Shown here: one piece after another, positions 18,216 to 26,417 of the stretch
Position numbering within the stretch: the first letter of the stretch is position 1
How the letters are laid out: each line of letters begins with the position of its first letter
Assembly: GCF_003669015.1 (NCBI RefSeq)
Contig: NZ_CP033069.1
Span: 4,350,501 to 4,414,500 of the forward strand
Length of the DNA stretch: 64,000 nt
Source: Acidovorax sp. 1608163
GTDB taxonomy: Bacteria; Pseudomonadota; Gammaproteobacteria; Burkholderiales; Burkholderiaceae_C
Reading direction: 5' to 3'
Position numbers and translations under genes: made by a program
Notes under the pieces: generated by a model
What the model was told of the DNA's origin: nothing
Database searches by the model: none
The model's input: only the letters and a program-made list of their open reading frames with translations

Positions 18216-18880
18216 CCGCACCCCGCTACACCCTGGCCTGGGCGCCCCAGCCCGGCACGCTGGGCTGGCTGGCGGGCAGCCACTGGCTGGGCCGCTGCGC
18301 CGCGCAATTGCGCCCCCTGCCCCAGCTCGACATTGCTGAAGTGCCGCCCGAGGTGCTGCACCTGCTCACGGCCAGCCCCCGCCAATGGGGCTGGCGCGCC
18401 GCCTGGGCGCCCAGCTTTGCCCTGGCCGAGGGCACGGACTGGCTCACCCTGCAAGCCACCGTGCACCGGCTGGCCACCCAGTGGCAGCCCATGGCCCTGC
18501 CCCCGCTGCAGGTGGTGCGCCACGCAGGCGCGCTGGCCTTGGCCCCCGCGCCAGGCCACCGCACCCATGCGGCCCTGAATGCCTGGGCCGCCCAATGCCA
18601 GCAAGCCCTGCAGGCGATTGCTGCGCCGCAGCCGGACGGTGCGGCAGCGCCTGAAGCGCCCTGGACCTTTCACCTGCCACTGACCGGCCCGCTGCACCTG
18701 GTGCAGCCGCCGCTGCAGGACGTCGTGGAAGACGTGGCCCAGCAGTTCTTTGCCGACCTGCCGCCGCAACACATCGACAGCCTGGCGCTGTTTTCACAAA
18801 AACACCCGCAAGACGACTTCGTGCTGCTGGACCACTTTGAGCTGGCCAACGCGCCCATCCCCACTCCTACTCCGTTATGA
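18212..18880 (+). CDS. DUF1045 / 2H-phosphoesterase-like protein with altered first motif
   Basis: The 222-residue protein has the DUF1045 layout: an N-terminal YTLAWAPQPGTLGWLAGSHW, a central segment corresponding to the first 2H motif, and FHLPLTGPL at about residue 150 for the second. DUF1045 proteins belong to the LigT/2H phosphoesterase superfamily and in other genomes accompany phosphonate metabolism. In the first motif family members usually show GFHATLKxPF; here it reads GWRAAWAPSF, so the catalytic His is replaced by Arg. Activity may therefore be lost or changed. It overlaps both neighbours by ATGA. No phosphonate genes are present. Confidence 0.72.
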   Translation: MTAPRYTLAWAPQPGTLGWLAGSHWLGRCAAQLRPLPQLDIAEVPPEVLHLLTASPRQWGWRAAWAPSFALAEGTDWLTLQATVHRLATQWQPMALPPLQVVRHAGALALAPAPGHRTHAALNAWAAQCQQALQAIAAPQPDGAAAPEAPWTFHLPLTGPLHLVQPPLQDVVEDVAQQFFADLPPQHIDSLALFSQKHPQDDFVLLDHFELANAPIPTPTPL

Positions 18881-19224
18881 GCGTCACCTTTTTTCACAAC
18901 CCCAAGTGCAGCACCTCGCGCAACGCCCTGGCCCTGGTCCGCGAGCGCGGCGTAGAGCCCACGGTGGTGGACTACCTCAAGCACCCACCCAGCCGCGCCA
19001 CGCTGCAAGCCCTGGTCGCCAGCAGCGGCCAAGGCGCGCTGTACCTGGTGCGCACCAAAGAGCCGCTGTTCAAAGAGCTGCTCCTGGACGCCCCTGGTGT
19101 CACAGACGACCAGTTGCTGGACGCCCTGGCCGCGCACCCCGTGCTGCTCAACCGCCCCGTGGCCAGCAGCCCCCGTGGCACGCGCGTGGGGCGGCCTATT
19201 GAGGCGGTGTTGGAGATTTTGTAA
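18877..19224 (+). CDS. arsC: ArsC-family arsenate-reductase-like protein
   Basis: This 115-residue thioredoxin-fold protein carries the glutaredoxin-coupled ArsC motif HNPKCSTSRNAL, with the catalytic Cys at residue 11. The conserved Arg region NRPVASSPRGTRVGRP lies at about residues 92-107. The family reduces arsenate to arsenite with glutathione and glutaredoxin. The length matches the YfgD/ArsC branch. No arsenite pump or ArsR is adjacent, and the gene is translationally coupled to DUF1045, so the role may be general rather than a dedicated resistance operon. Confidence 0.88.
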   Translation: MSVTFFHNPKCSTSRNALALVRERGVEPTVVDYLKHPPSRATLQALVASSGQGALYLVRTKEPLFKELLLDAPGVTDDQLLDALAAHPVLLNRPVASSPRGTRVGRPIEAVLEIL

Positions 19225-19250
19225 AAGCGCTGAACCGCCTCAGGTCCGCG

Positions 19251-20270
19251 TCACGCGCCAGGCCAGGCGGGCGGCCCCAGCGGCCCAAGCACCCGCGCCA
19301 CCAAGGCGTCCACGCCATCGTCGTGCACAAAGCCCGCCGCCTGGGCATGCGGTGTGTGCAGCAGGGGCTGGCGACCAAACACTGCCTCGATGCGCGGGTC
19401 GGGTGCGTAGCCAATCCAGTCCTGCGCGCTGCAGCCCAGGGCGTGCGCCGCCGCCTCCACCACCTGGGCCACCGAGGCATGCAGCACCGGCGGCTGCCAG
19501 CAACGGGCAGGCGTCATCGCCTCCATGGGCATGCGCGCGGCATGCAGCAAGTTGTCCAGACAACGCTCCAGCGACATCCACCAGGCCGTGGCCTGGGACG
19601 AGACCGGGCAGGTGTAGGCCTGCCGCCCATGCAAGGCATGAAAGATCTGGCTCATGAAGGCTGAGCCATGGCCCGTCTCGGCCGGGGGGCGAGCCACCAC
19701 ACCGGGCAGGCGCAGGCTGCAGGCATCCAGCTCAGCACGGCGGCTGTAGTCGGCCAGCAGCAGCTCGGTCGTCCATTTGTGGGTGCCGTAGCTCAGTGTG
19801 GGCTGCGGCACTTGCGCCTCGTTCATGGGGTGCATCCCCAAGGCCCCATACACCGCCACCGAGCTGGCGAACACCACGCGCGGCGCGGGGGCCTTGCCCG
19901 CCCGCACGGGCTGGGCCAGCCCTTCCAGCAAGGCCACGGTATCGAGCAGATTGGCCTGCACCCCCAACGCGGGCTCGCGCTCGGCCAGCGCCCCCGGCAC
20001 ACTGGCAAGGTGGAACACAACGCCCGGCGGATCATCGCGCAGGGCTTGCAGCAAGGCGGGGTCTGCAAAGCTGCCCAGGTGCCAGCGCAGGCTGGCCTGC
20101 GCTGGTGCCGAAGGCACCGTGTGCGAGGCGGGCGCTGACGCAGCAGCACGATCGACCAACGTGAGCCGTAGCGGGCCTGCTTGCCCCAGACTCTGCGGGT
20201 GCGCACGCAGGCGCTGCACCAGCGCAGCCCCGACAAAGCCCCCCGCCCCCGTGATGACCACGTGCTGCAT
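19251..20270 (-). CDS. NAD-dependent epimerase/dehydratase, DenD-like
   Basis: This 339-residue extended short-chain dehydrogenase has a Rossmann motif GAGGFVGAAL at residues 8-17, SSVAVYG near 135 and the catalytic YGTHK (about 157-161). The segment SYGTHKWTTELLLADYSRR resembles D-erythronate dehydrogenase (DenD) and related uronate-type dehydrogenases. It is the last gene of the minus-strand catabolic operon and its start overlaps the upstream stop by one base. A sugar-acid role does not obviously fit an aromatic pathway, so it may be a later-acting dehydrogenase of that pathway. Confidence 0.85.
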   Translation of the reverse strand: MQHVVITGAGGFVGAALVQRLRAHPQSLGQAGPLRLTLVDRAAASAPASHTVPSAPAQASLRWHLGSFADPALLQALRDDPPGVVFHLASVPGALAEREPALGVQANLLDTVALLEGLAQPVRAGKAPAPRVVFASSVAVYGALGMHPMNEAQVPQPTLSYGTHKWTTELLLADYSRRAELDACSLRLPGVVARPPAETGHGSAFMSQIFHALHGRQAYTCPVSSQATAWWMSLERCLDNLLHAARMPMEAMTPARCWQPPVLHASVAQVVEAAAHALGCSAQDWIGYAPDPRIEAVFGRQPLLHTPHAQAAGFVHDDGVDALVARVLGPLGPPAWPGA

Positions 20271-21274
20271 CAGCGCCCCTCTGCAACGTCAGCACCAGCC
20301 GCCACCACGCGCTGGTGCACTGCGCCAAACGGGCCTTCACGCCCGTCGGGCCACCGGGCCTGCATGCGCACGGCGTCACCGTAGCGCATGAAGGGCGTTT
20401 TGGCGGCGCCCTCGTCCAGGATCTCAATCACGCGCCGCTCGGCCAGGCAGGCAGAGCCCGCATCGCGCGAATGGTTGGACACGGTGCCTGAGCCAACGAT
20501 GGTGCCCGCCGTCAACCGCCGCGTGCGGGCTGCGTGTGCAATCAGTTGCCCAAAGCCAAAGTTCATTTCACCGCCATGGGGGTGGCCAAACCATTGGCCG
20601 TTGGACTCCACATGCAGACGCAAATGGACCCGCCCACCCTGCCAAGCATCGCCCAGCTCATCGGGCGTCACGGCCAGTGGGGCAAAGCTGGTGGAAGGCT
20701 TGGCCTGCAAGAAGCCAAAACCCGTTTTCATCTCGTGCGGGCCCAGCGCACGCAGGCTCCAGTCGTTGATCTGCACGATCAGCCGCACGCTGGCCAAGGC
20801 GGCCTCTGGCGTCACGCCCATCGGCACAGGCCCGCAGACGACGCCGAACTCGCCTTCGAAGTCGATGCCATCGGCCTCGCTGGGCATGGGTACATCGTCG
20901 CAGGGCCCCAGAAAGTCGTCGCTCGCGCCCTGGTACATGACCGGGATGGTGTCGAAATGCGGGATGGGCGGGGTGTTGAACGCACGCTCCATCAACCGCC
21001 CATGGTTGAGAAAGGCCGAGGCATCCAGCCACTGCGGGCTGCGCGGCAAAGGAGCGCTACACAAGGCGGGATCGAAAGGGAACGCCCCAGGCGCTGTGCC
21101 GGTCTCCAGCGCTGCGGCCAGCACGCGCAGGGCCGGCTCCAACGCATCCCACTGCTGCAAGGCAGCCACCAGGCTGGGGGCCAAGGGCGCAACGTCCACA
21201 GCGCGCTGGCTGCAGGACGACACGAGCACCAAGCGGCCATCCAGCGTACCGTTCTTCAGGGTTGCAAATCGCAT
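20270..21274 (-). CDS. fumarylacetoacetate-hydrolase-family protein (paralogue 1)
   Basis: This 334-residue FAH-fold enzyme belongs to the family that hydrolyses or decarboxylates diketo acids late in aromatic catabolism, using a divalent metal. The metal ligands lie in GIDFEGEFGVV (about residues 137-147) and the catalytic loop region in TIVGSGTVSN (about 255). It begins at the ATG at 21274 (MRFATLKNG); a TTG one codon earlier is also open. A second member of the same subfamily lies at 58886-59899. It sits 21 bp downstream of the cupin gene in the catabolic operon and would act on a ring-cleavage product there. Confidence 0.9.
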   Translation of the reverse strand: MRFATLKNGTLDGRLVLVSSCSQRAVDVAPLAPSLVAALQQWDALEPALRVLAAALETGTAPGAFPFDPALCSAPLPRSPQWLDASAFLNHGRLMERAFNTPPIPHFDTIPVMYQGASDDFLGPCDDVPMPSEADGIDFEGEFGVVCGPVPMGVTPEAALASVRLIVQINDWSLRALGPHEMKTGFGFLQAKPSTSFAPLAVTPDELGDAWQGGRVHLRLHVESNGQWFGHPHGGEMNFGFGQLIAHAARTRRLTAGTIVGSGTVSNHSRDAGSACLAERRVIEILDEGAAKTPFMRYGDAVRMQARWPDGREGPFGAVHQRVVAAGADVAEGR

Positions 21275-21295
21275 CAAAGACTCCGTTTCACACCA

Positions 21296-21874
21296 TCACG
21301 ACTGCGCTGTGGGCTGAACCACGGACGGGGCAAACTGCCCGTCCACCAGCACGAACAACATGCGGCAAGGCGCACCGGACCGGTTGGCCCAGGCATGGTT
21401 GGTGCCACGTTGCACCACCACGCTGCCGGGGCGCAACTGCACCTCGCCCTCGTCGAGCACCAGCGTCAATTCGCCTTCGATCACCACGCCATAGTCCACC
21501 GATTCGGTGCGGTGCATCAACGGGTGGGGAGAATCCGAACACACGGTGGACGCAGATGCGTCGCCCACCTGGCTGAAGGCTGCATGCATGCGCTGGGCAC
21601 CGTGGGCCAGGAACTCGGGGGTATCCGGCGGAATGTCCACAAAACGCAGGCGCGTTCCGCCAGGGGGTGGGGGCAGCACCAGAGCACCCACGGTGGGGTC
21701 GGGGCCGTTGTCGGCCACAGCAGGCGACTGGGCCGTGCTCCAGACCTCGTGGAACACTGTGCCGGGGATGGCCGCAATCTCGACCACAGTGGGCAGCGGC
21801 CCTTCGCTAGCGACCACGGCCCGACCTCGGCTGTTGTGGCCAGTGACCACGCGATGGATGGATGGGAAAGCCAT
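21296..21874 (-). CDS. single-domain cupin protein
   Basis: The 192-residue protein has its cupin barrel in the C-terminal half (about residues 105-180). Motif 1 carries a His and Glu pair in HRTESVDYGVVIEGELTLVL, and motif 2 lies in PGSVVVQRGTNHAWANRSG. The N-terminal ~90 residues are less conserved. Cupins of this type are common in aromatic gene clusters, either as small dioxygenases/isomerases or as binding proteins; the chemistry cannot be assigned. It is too short for a gentisate dioxygenase. The start at 21874 (MAFPSIHRV) is 11 bp after the upstream stop. Confidence 0.82.
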   Translation of the reverse strand: MAFPSIHRVVTGHNSRGRAVVASEGPLPTVVEIAAIPGTVFHEVWSTAQSPAVADNGPDPTVGALVLPPPPGGTRLRFVDIPPDTPEFLAHGAQRMHAAFSQVGDASASTVCSDSPHPLMHRTESVDYGVVIEGELTLVLDEGEVQLRPGSVVVQRGTNHAWANRSGAPCRMLFVLVDGQFAPSVVQPTAQS

Positions 21875-21885
21875 GAACCGACTCC

Positions 21886-22683
21886 TCAATCTTCAAAAAT
21901 GGCGACCGCGCGCGTCCAGCCTGCCGAGGCGCCACGGATCTTGTGGGGGAAGCAGCTGATCGTGAAACCCGTGGGCGGCAACGCCTCCAGGTTGTGTAGC
22001 TTCTCCAGGTGGCAGTAGCCGATATCGCGGCCCGCCTTGTGGCCTTCCCAGATCAGGGCCTTGTTGCCGGTCTCAGCCACACGCTGGGCGGTGTACGAAA
22101 ACGGGGCATCCCAGCTCCAGGCATCGGTCCCCGTCAGGCGCACTCCCCGCTCGAGCAGGTACATGGTGGCTTCATAGCCCATGCCGCAGCCTGCGCCCAG
22201 GTAGTCCTTGTGCCCGTAGCGCGAACCGGCCCGGGTGTTGACCACCACAATGTCGAGCGGCTGCAGCGTGTGGCCTATACGGGCCAGTTCAGCCGCCACA
22301 TCTGCCGCAGTGGCCACATAGCCATCGGGCAGGTGACGGAAATCCAGTTTCACGCCGGGCTGGAAGCACCATTCCAGCGGCACTTCATCAATCGTGATGG
22401 AGGGGCGAGCTCCTCCATTCTTGGCATCCTGCGTGGAGTGGAAGTGCCAGGGGGCATCCAGGTGGGTGCCGTTGTGCGTGGTCAACGTCACCCATTCGGC
22501 TGCGGCGGCCTCGCCATCGGGGTAGTCCTCGGGTCGGGTGCCGGGGATCATGGCCATGAACTCGGGCAACGTATCGGCGTGCTTCTGGTAGGTGATCTTG
22601 GGCGCCAAGGGCGGTGGGTCGGAGAGCACATCGTTCTCCAGGTAGATGGACAGGTCCACAAAGCGGCGTTGGGGTTTGGTCAT
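21886..22683 (-). CDS. cyclase-family metal hydrolase (kynurenine-formamidase-like)
   Basis: This 265-residue protein belongs to the cyclase/KynB fold. The metal-binding signature HNGTHLDAPWHF (about residues 70-81) corresponds to HxGTHxDxPxH of bacterial kynurenine formamidase and isatin hydrolase. Family members hydrolyse arylformamides, isatin or cyclic amides and esters. The substrate here is unknown, but the family would suit an N-containing aromatic or a lactone intermediate. The gene lies 84 bp after the MFS gene and 11 bp before the cupin gene. Confidence 0.86.
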   Translation of the reverse strand: MTKPQRRFVDLSIYLENDVLSDPPPLAPKITYQKHADTLPEFMAMIPGTRPEDYPDGEAAAAEWVTLTTHNGTHLDAPWHFHSTQDAKNGGARPSITIDEVPLEWCFQPGVKLDFRHLPDGYVATAADVAAELARIGHTLQPLDIVVVNTRAGSRYGHKDYLGAGCGMGYEATMYLLERGVRLTGTDAWSWDAPFSYTAQRVAETGNKALIWEGHKAGRDIGYCHLEKLHNLEALPPTGFTISCFPHKIRGASAGWTRAVAIFED

Positions 22684-22767
22684 ACAGAGATAGGGAAGGG
22701 CTCAGTGCGCACCCGCGACAGGTGCGCCCAGACAGAACAAGGAGTAGAGCGGGCAGTGCGTTGACGG

Positions 22768-23928
22768 TTACGCCACCCCGGGCAGAGGCTTGGCATGGGC
22801 GGGAGAGCGATGAATGCGTGCAAACGCATACATGGCCAGCCCATCGATCAACAGGGCGGCCACACCCAGGCTGCCATAGCCCCAGGCTTTGACCAGCGTG
22901 CCCCCCAGGATGGGCCCAATGGCTGCGCCAAACATGAGCATGGCGGGGGTGGCCGCCAAGGCCCGGCCACTGGGGTCCAACCGGGCCAACACGCCAAAAG
23001 CAAAGGTGTGCGTGAAGATCATCACCGCCGCAAACACGGCCGCTGCGGCGGCATAAGGGGCGAACACGGGGGAGTTCATGATCACCACCACCAGCAAGGC
23101 CTGCAGTGCAGGCCCCGCCAGCAAAACGCTGCGGGCAGACCAGCGCTTTTCCAGAACCGCAGCCAACGCGGCAGGAAAGAGGTTCACCACACCCAAGGCA
23201 ATAAGCACGCCAGTGACGGCCTGCAGTCCGTAACCCCGGTCACTGCCCACACGCTCCAGAAAGCTGAAGGTCATGGACTGCACCAGCCCCAGGGCCGCAA
23301 TGCCCAGCATGCCCCACCAGACAGCGACCGGCAATGGCGCAGAAGAACCGCGTGAAGGCCCGGATTCTGTCGGTGTATCAGGCTGCGGGAAGGCCAGCGC
23401 TGCCGCCAGGGCCCCCACCGCCATGACGCCAGCGAACACCTGAAACAGCACCGCACCGCCCTGCTGCGCCACCAGCACCGGAGTGCCCCCCAGAAACACG
23501 ATGGCAAACACCCCCAGCGCCATGCCCACCAGCGCAAACATGCGGTGGGGGTTGTGGCTGCGGGCGATGGTGCCATGCGTCACGCTCAAGGCAGCACCCG
23601 CAGCCACCCCGGAGGCGGCATGCAGCAAGGCCAGCAGCGCAAACTGGGGGGTGGTGGAGGCCACCGCAAAACCCACGGCCGCAGCGGCAAACCCCGCGGT
23701 AGCCAATACGCGGCCCGGCAACACTTGAAAGAACGGCGCCAACACCAAGCTGGCGAGCACAGCGCCTGCCAAAAAGAGCGTCGCCAGCAATCCCGCCTGT
23801 TGTGGATCGAATCGGTACACCGATATCAATGTGCCCACCCAAACAGGCAAGGCCACCAAGTCGACCATGCCTGCGCAGTGGCCCACCATCAGGGCCACAC
23901 GGCCCCGCAGCGAATTGGTAGTGATCAT
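22768..23928 (-). CDS. MFS transporter
   Basis: This 386-residue major facilitator protein has about twelve hydrophobic helices. A short YbfB/AraJ-like architecture is suggested by the first helix pair around VGHCAGMVDLVALPVWVGT. Its place between the FAD monooxygenase (12 bp gap) and the cyclase gene suggests uptake of the pathway substrate or efflux of a toxic intermediate. The substrate is not predictable from sequence. Confidence 0.88.
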   Translation of the reverse strand: MITTNSLRGRVALMVGHCAGMVDLVALPVWVGTLISVYRFDPQQAGLLATLFLAGAVLASLVLAPFFQVLPGRVLATAGFAAAAVGFAVASTTPQFALLALLHAASGVAAGAALSVTHGTIARSHNPHRMFALVGMALGVFAIVFLGGTPVLVAQQGGAVLFQVFAGVMAVGALAAALAFPQPDTPTESGPSRGSSAPLPVAVWWGMLGIAALGLVQSMTFSFLERVGSDRGYGLQAVTGVLIALGVVNLFPAALAAVLEKRWSARSVLLAGPALQALLVVVIMNSPVFAPYAAAAAVFAAVMIFTHTFAFGVLARLDPSGRALAATPAMLMFGAAIGPILGGTLVKAWGYGSLGVAALLIDGLAMYAFARIHRSPAHAKPLPGVA

Positions 23929-23940
23929 GGCCGCCGCACC

Positions 23941-25071
23941 TCAGATAGGCTGGGCCAGGGCCATGAGGGACTCGCGCATGATGCGCGAATGCTCGTCCTT
24001 GTCGCCGCCTTCGACCTCAATCTCGCCCAGGCGGGCCGAGTTCTCCACCACCATGCGGCAGCGTTCCCAGCGGCGGGCTTCGAAGGAGGCCAAGGCGCTG
24101 GGCACGTCGCCCGCGCTGGCCAGCTCGTCGGCCAGCACCAGCGCGTCTTCGATGCCAATGCAGGCGCCAGAGGCGAGATGGGGCGTGGTGGCGTGCACCG
24201 TGTCGCCAATCAGCACCACCCGGCCTTGTGACCAGGGGCGCGGCATGAGCATGCCTTCCAAGGGGCGGTACACAATCTGCGAGTCAGGCCCGATCTGACT
24301 GCGGATTGCCTGCAGCGTGGGCGCGGTAAACCCGTCGAGCAACGCACGCAACCGGTCGGCAAAGGTGGCTGGGTCGACATGGTCGTTGGTGGGTCGCGGC
24401 TCGGTGACGAAGAGGTACATCTCGGTCTTGGAGACCGGGTTCACACCGGGCTTGATCTGCGGGCCCATCCACATGGTGGCTGTGTCGATTTCGGGGGGAC
24501 GGGGCAGCACTGCACGCCACACCGCCTGGCCGCTGTAGCGCGGCTTGGGGGCGTTTTCAAACACGGTTTCGCGCACCTTGGAATACAGCCCATCGGCGCC
24601 GATCACGAGGTCGTAGCGCTGGCTCTGGCCGTCGGTGAAGCGGACCTGCACGCCATCGGCCTCCTGCTCAATGGCCGTGAAGGTGCAACCCAGGCGGACA
24701 CGGGCACCCGCCGCGCGGGTGGCCTCGGCCAGGATGCGGGCCAGTACGGGGCGCATGATGGCGCCCCCGCCGGGAACGTCCGCGCCCGCGATACGCGGCG
24801 TGGGAATGGTTGCGACTTGGGGACCATGGGGCAGGTGCAGGTTCACGCCGTCCGAGGCGTTGCCCTGGGCCAGGAAGGCGTCCAGGATGCCCAAGCGACG
24901 AAACGCCCGCAGCGTGGCGCCCCCCAGGCTGATGCCCGCGCCATAGCTGCGCCAGCCCGGGTCAATTTCGACCAAGTCCACCTGGGCGCCCTGCTTGCGC
25001 AGCTCAATGGCCGCAGCCATGCCGGAAAAGCCACCGCCGATGACCAGAATGCGTTGGGAAGAAAGGTTCAT
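23941..25071 (-). CDS. FAD-dependent aromatic monooxygenase
   Basis: This 376-residue class A flavoprotein hydroxylase is of the salicylate/6-hydroxynicotinate type. The dinucleotide fold ILVIGGGFSGMAAAIELRKQ lies at about residues 8-27, the DG motif in VIGADGLYSKVR (about 155) and the GD motif in RVVLIGDTVHATTPHLASG (about 275-293). Such enzymes use NAD(P)H and O2 to hydroxylate an activated ring. The ATG at 25071 overlaps the Rieske stop as ATGA; a longer upstream reading is not family-like. It is the likely ring-hydroxylating step of the cluster. Confidence 0.92.
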   Translation of the reverse strand: MNLSSQRILVIGGGFSGMAAAIELRKQGAQVDLVEIDPGWRSYGAGISLGGATLRAFRRLGILDAFLAQGNASDGVNLHLPHGPQVATIPTPRIAGADVPGGGAIMRPVLARILAEATRAAGARVRLGCTFTAIEQEADGVQVRFTDGQSQRYDLVIGADGLYSKVRETVFENAPKPRYSGQAVWRAVLPRPPEIDTATMWMGPQIKPGVNPVSKTEMYLFVTEPRPTNDHVDPATFADRLRALLDGFTAPTLQAIRSQIGPDSQIVYRPLEGMLMPRPWSQGRVVLIGDTVHATTPHLASGACIGIEDALVLADELASAGDVPSALASFEARRWERCRMVVENSARLGEIEVEGGDKDEHSRIMRESLMALAQPI

Positions 25072-25418
25072 GGATTTGTCTCCTGGTAGGTTGCGTCGGC
25101 GATGTGGATCTCGCCGTTCGCTTGTAATGTCAATGGCACGGGCGTGAGCGTCTCGCCCAGGCATGGTCCCAGGGTGCACCGCCCGGTGGGGATGTCAAAC
25201 AACGCACCGTGGGCCGCACACACAATGCGGTCCCCCGCTGCGTTCAGGTATTGGTCTTTGCGCCATGCCATGGGGGTGTTGTGGTGAGGGCAAGCGTCGG
25301 CGTACGCAAAGAGTTGCGGGCCTTGGCGCACCACCAGCACCGCGTCCTGCCCCCGGCCTGCGGGGTCAAAGCCGCGCGATTGGCCATCGGGCAGATCCTT
25401 CCAGTGGCACAGCTTCAT
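25068..25418 (-). CDS. Rieske 2Fe-2S ferredoxin-like protein
   Basis: This 116-residue single Rieske domain has cluster ligands in CPHH (about residue 45) and CAAHGALFD (about 69-77), i.e. CxH ... CxxH. Such proteins shuttle electrons to ring-hydroxylating dioxygenases, yet no oxygenase alpha subunit is in the operon. The start at 25418 (MKLCHWKDL) is the family-like one. It lies 10 bp after the dioxygenase gene and overlaps the monooxygenase gene by 4 bp. Confidence 0.9.
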   Translation of the reverse strand: MKLCHWKDLPDGQSRGFDPAGRGQDAVLVVRQGPQLFAYADACPHHNTPMAWRKDQYLNAAGDRIVCAAHGALFDIPTGRCTLGPCLGETLTPVPLTLQANGEIHIADATYQETNP

Positions 25419-25428
25419 GGCACGGCCC

Positions 25429-26370
25429 TCAGTGCGCCACGCCAGCAGGTGGCGGGCCGGAAGGTGCCCACTTTTCGCGGTGCTGGAACAGGAACAACTG
25501 AGAGGCGTCCGCACTCATCGGCACCTCGCGTGCAGCCCACGTGCTGTCGTGCAGGTCCATGTCGGCGTCGTATTCGACATGGCAACCCAGGGGCGAGTTG
25601 AAGTACCAGAACCAGTTGCTGCCAAACTTGTGGCGCCCCGGCCCCCAGAAGCTCTGATAGCCCTTCTCGACCAAGCGGGTGCCTGCCAGCAGCAAGTCGG
25701 TGGGGCCGCCCATGTGGAAGGTGAAATGCTCACAACCCTTCATGAACGGGGGTGTCTGGATCATGAAAAGGGTGTGGTGGTCCAGGGTGCCAGCGGGGCG
25801 CAAGAACGGGCCCACGCCGGTGAAGCGGTCGGTGCACACAAACCCCAGGCGGGCGTAGAAGGCCTCTGCCTTGGCGGCATCGGGCACGAAATACACCACA
25901 TGCGACAGCGAGCGCGGTCGCGCGGGCATGTCGGGTGACAAACCCAGGGTGTTGGGGCCACGCTGCGGCGCAGCGCCAGGGGCGTTCACAGCCTCGGCAG
26001 GCAGTGCCAGCGGCTTGCGCACCGTGACCTGGAAAGCCAGGGCAAAACCCAGGTCGTCGGTGGTGCGCAGCACACTGCCCTGGCGCACCACGGCGCGGTC
26101 GCGCGCCAACTCGGCTTCGATGGCGTCGAGCGTGGCCACATCCGCCACCCCATAGACCGTTTCGCGCAACATGCTGGCCGTGCCCAGCGAGGGTGGCAGG
26201 GCGGGGTCGTCTTTGGCACGGATCTCCACGGCCGTGCCGTCCAGGGCCTCAAACCGCCCTCCTGCGGCGGTAACACCCACCGGGGTGAGTCCGTAGTCCG
26301 TCAGGTATTGGGCGCAGGCGGCCACGTCGTCCACGCCAAAAACCAGGGCGTCGGGTCCAATGATGTTCAT
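25429..26370 (-). CDS. two-domain VOC extradiol-type dioxygenase
   Basis: The 313-residue protein has two vicinal-oxygen-chelate domains, like type I extradiol catechol dioxygenases (BphC-like). Only the C-terminal domain carries a metal site. Probable ligands are His157 (SLSHVVYF), a His in CEHFTFHMGG (about 215 or 219) and Glu266 (GCHVEYDAD). It would open a dihydroxylated ring by meta cleavage using Fe(II) and O2. The product would fit the neighbouring alpha/beta C-C hydrolase, encoded 47 bp upstream. The exact catechol is unknown. Confidence 0.87.
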   Translation of the reverse strand: MNIIGPDALVFGVDDVAACAQYLTDYGLTPVGVTAAGGRFEALDGTAVEIRAKDDPALPPSLGTASMLRETVYGVADVATLDAIEAELARDRAVVRQGSVLRTTDDLGFALAFQVTVRKPLALPAEAVNAPGAAPQRGPNTLGLSPDMPARPRSLSHVVYFVPDAAKAEAFYARLGFVCTDRFTGVGPFLRPAGTLDHHTLFMIQTPPFMKGCEHFTFHMGGPTDLLLAGTRLVEKGYQSFWGPGRHKFGSNWFWYFNSPLGCHVEYDADMDLHDSTWAAREVPMSADASQLFLFQHREKWAPSGPPPAGVAH

Positions 26371-26417
26371 CTCTCAATCCTTTGTGGTGTCGTTTTTTGG
26401 GGCAGGCGCTAGGCCAC

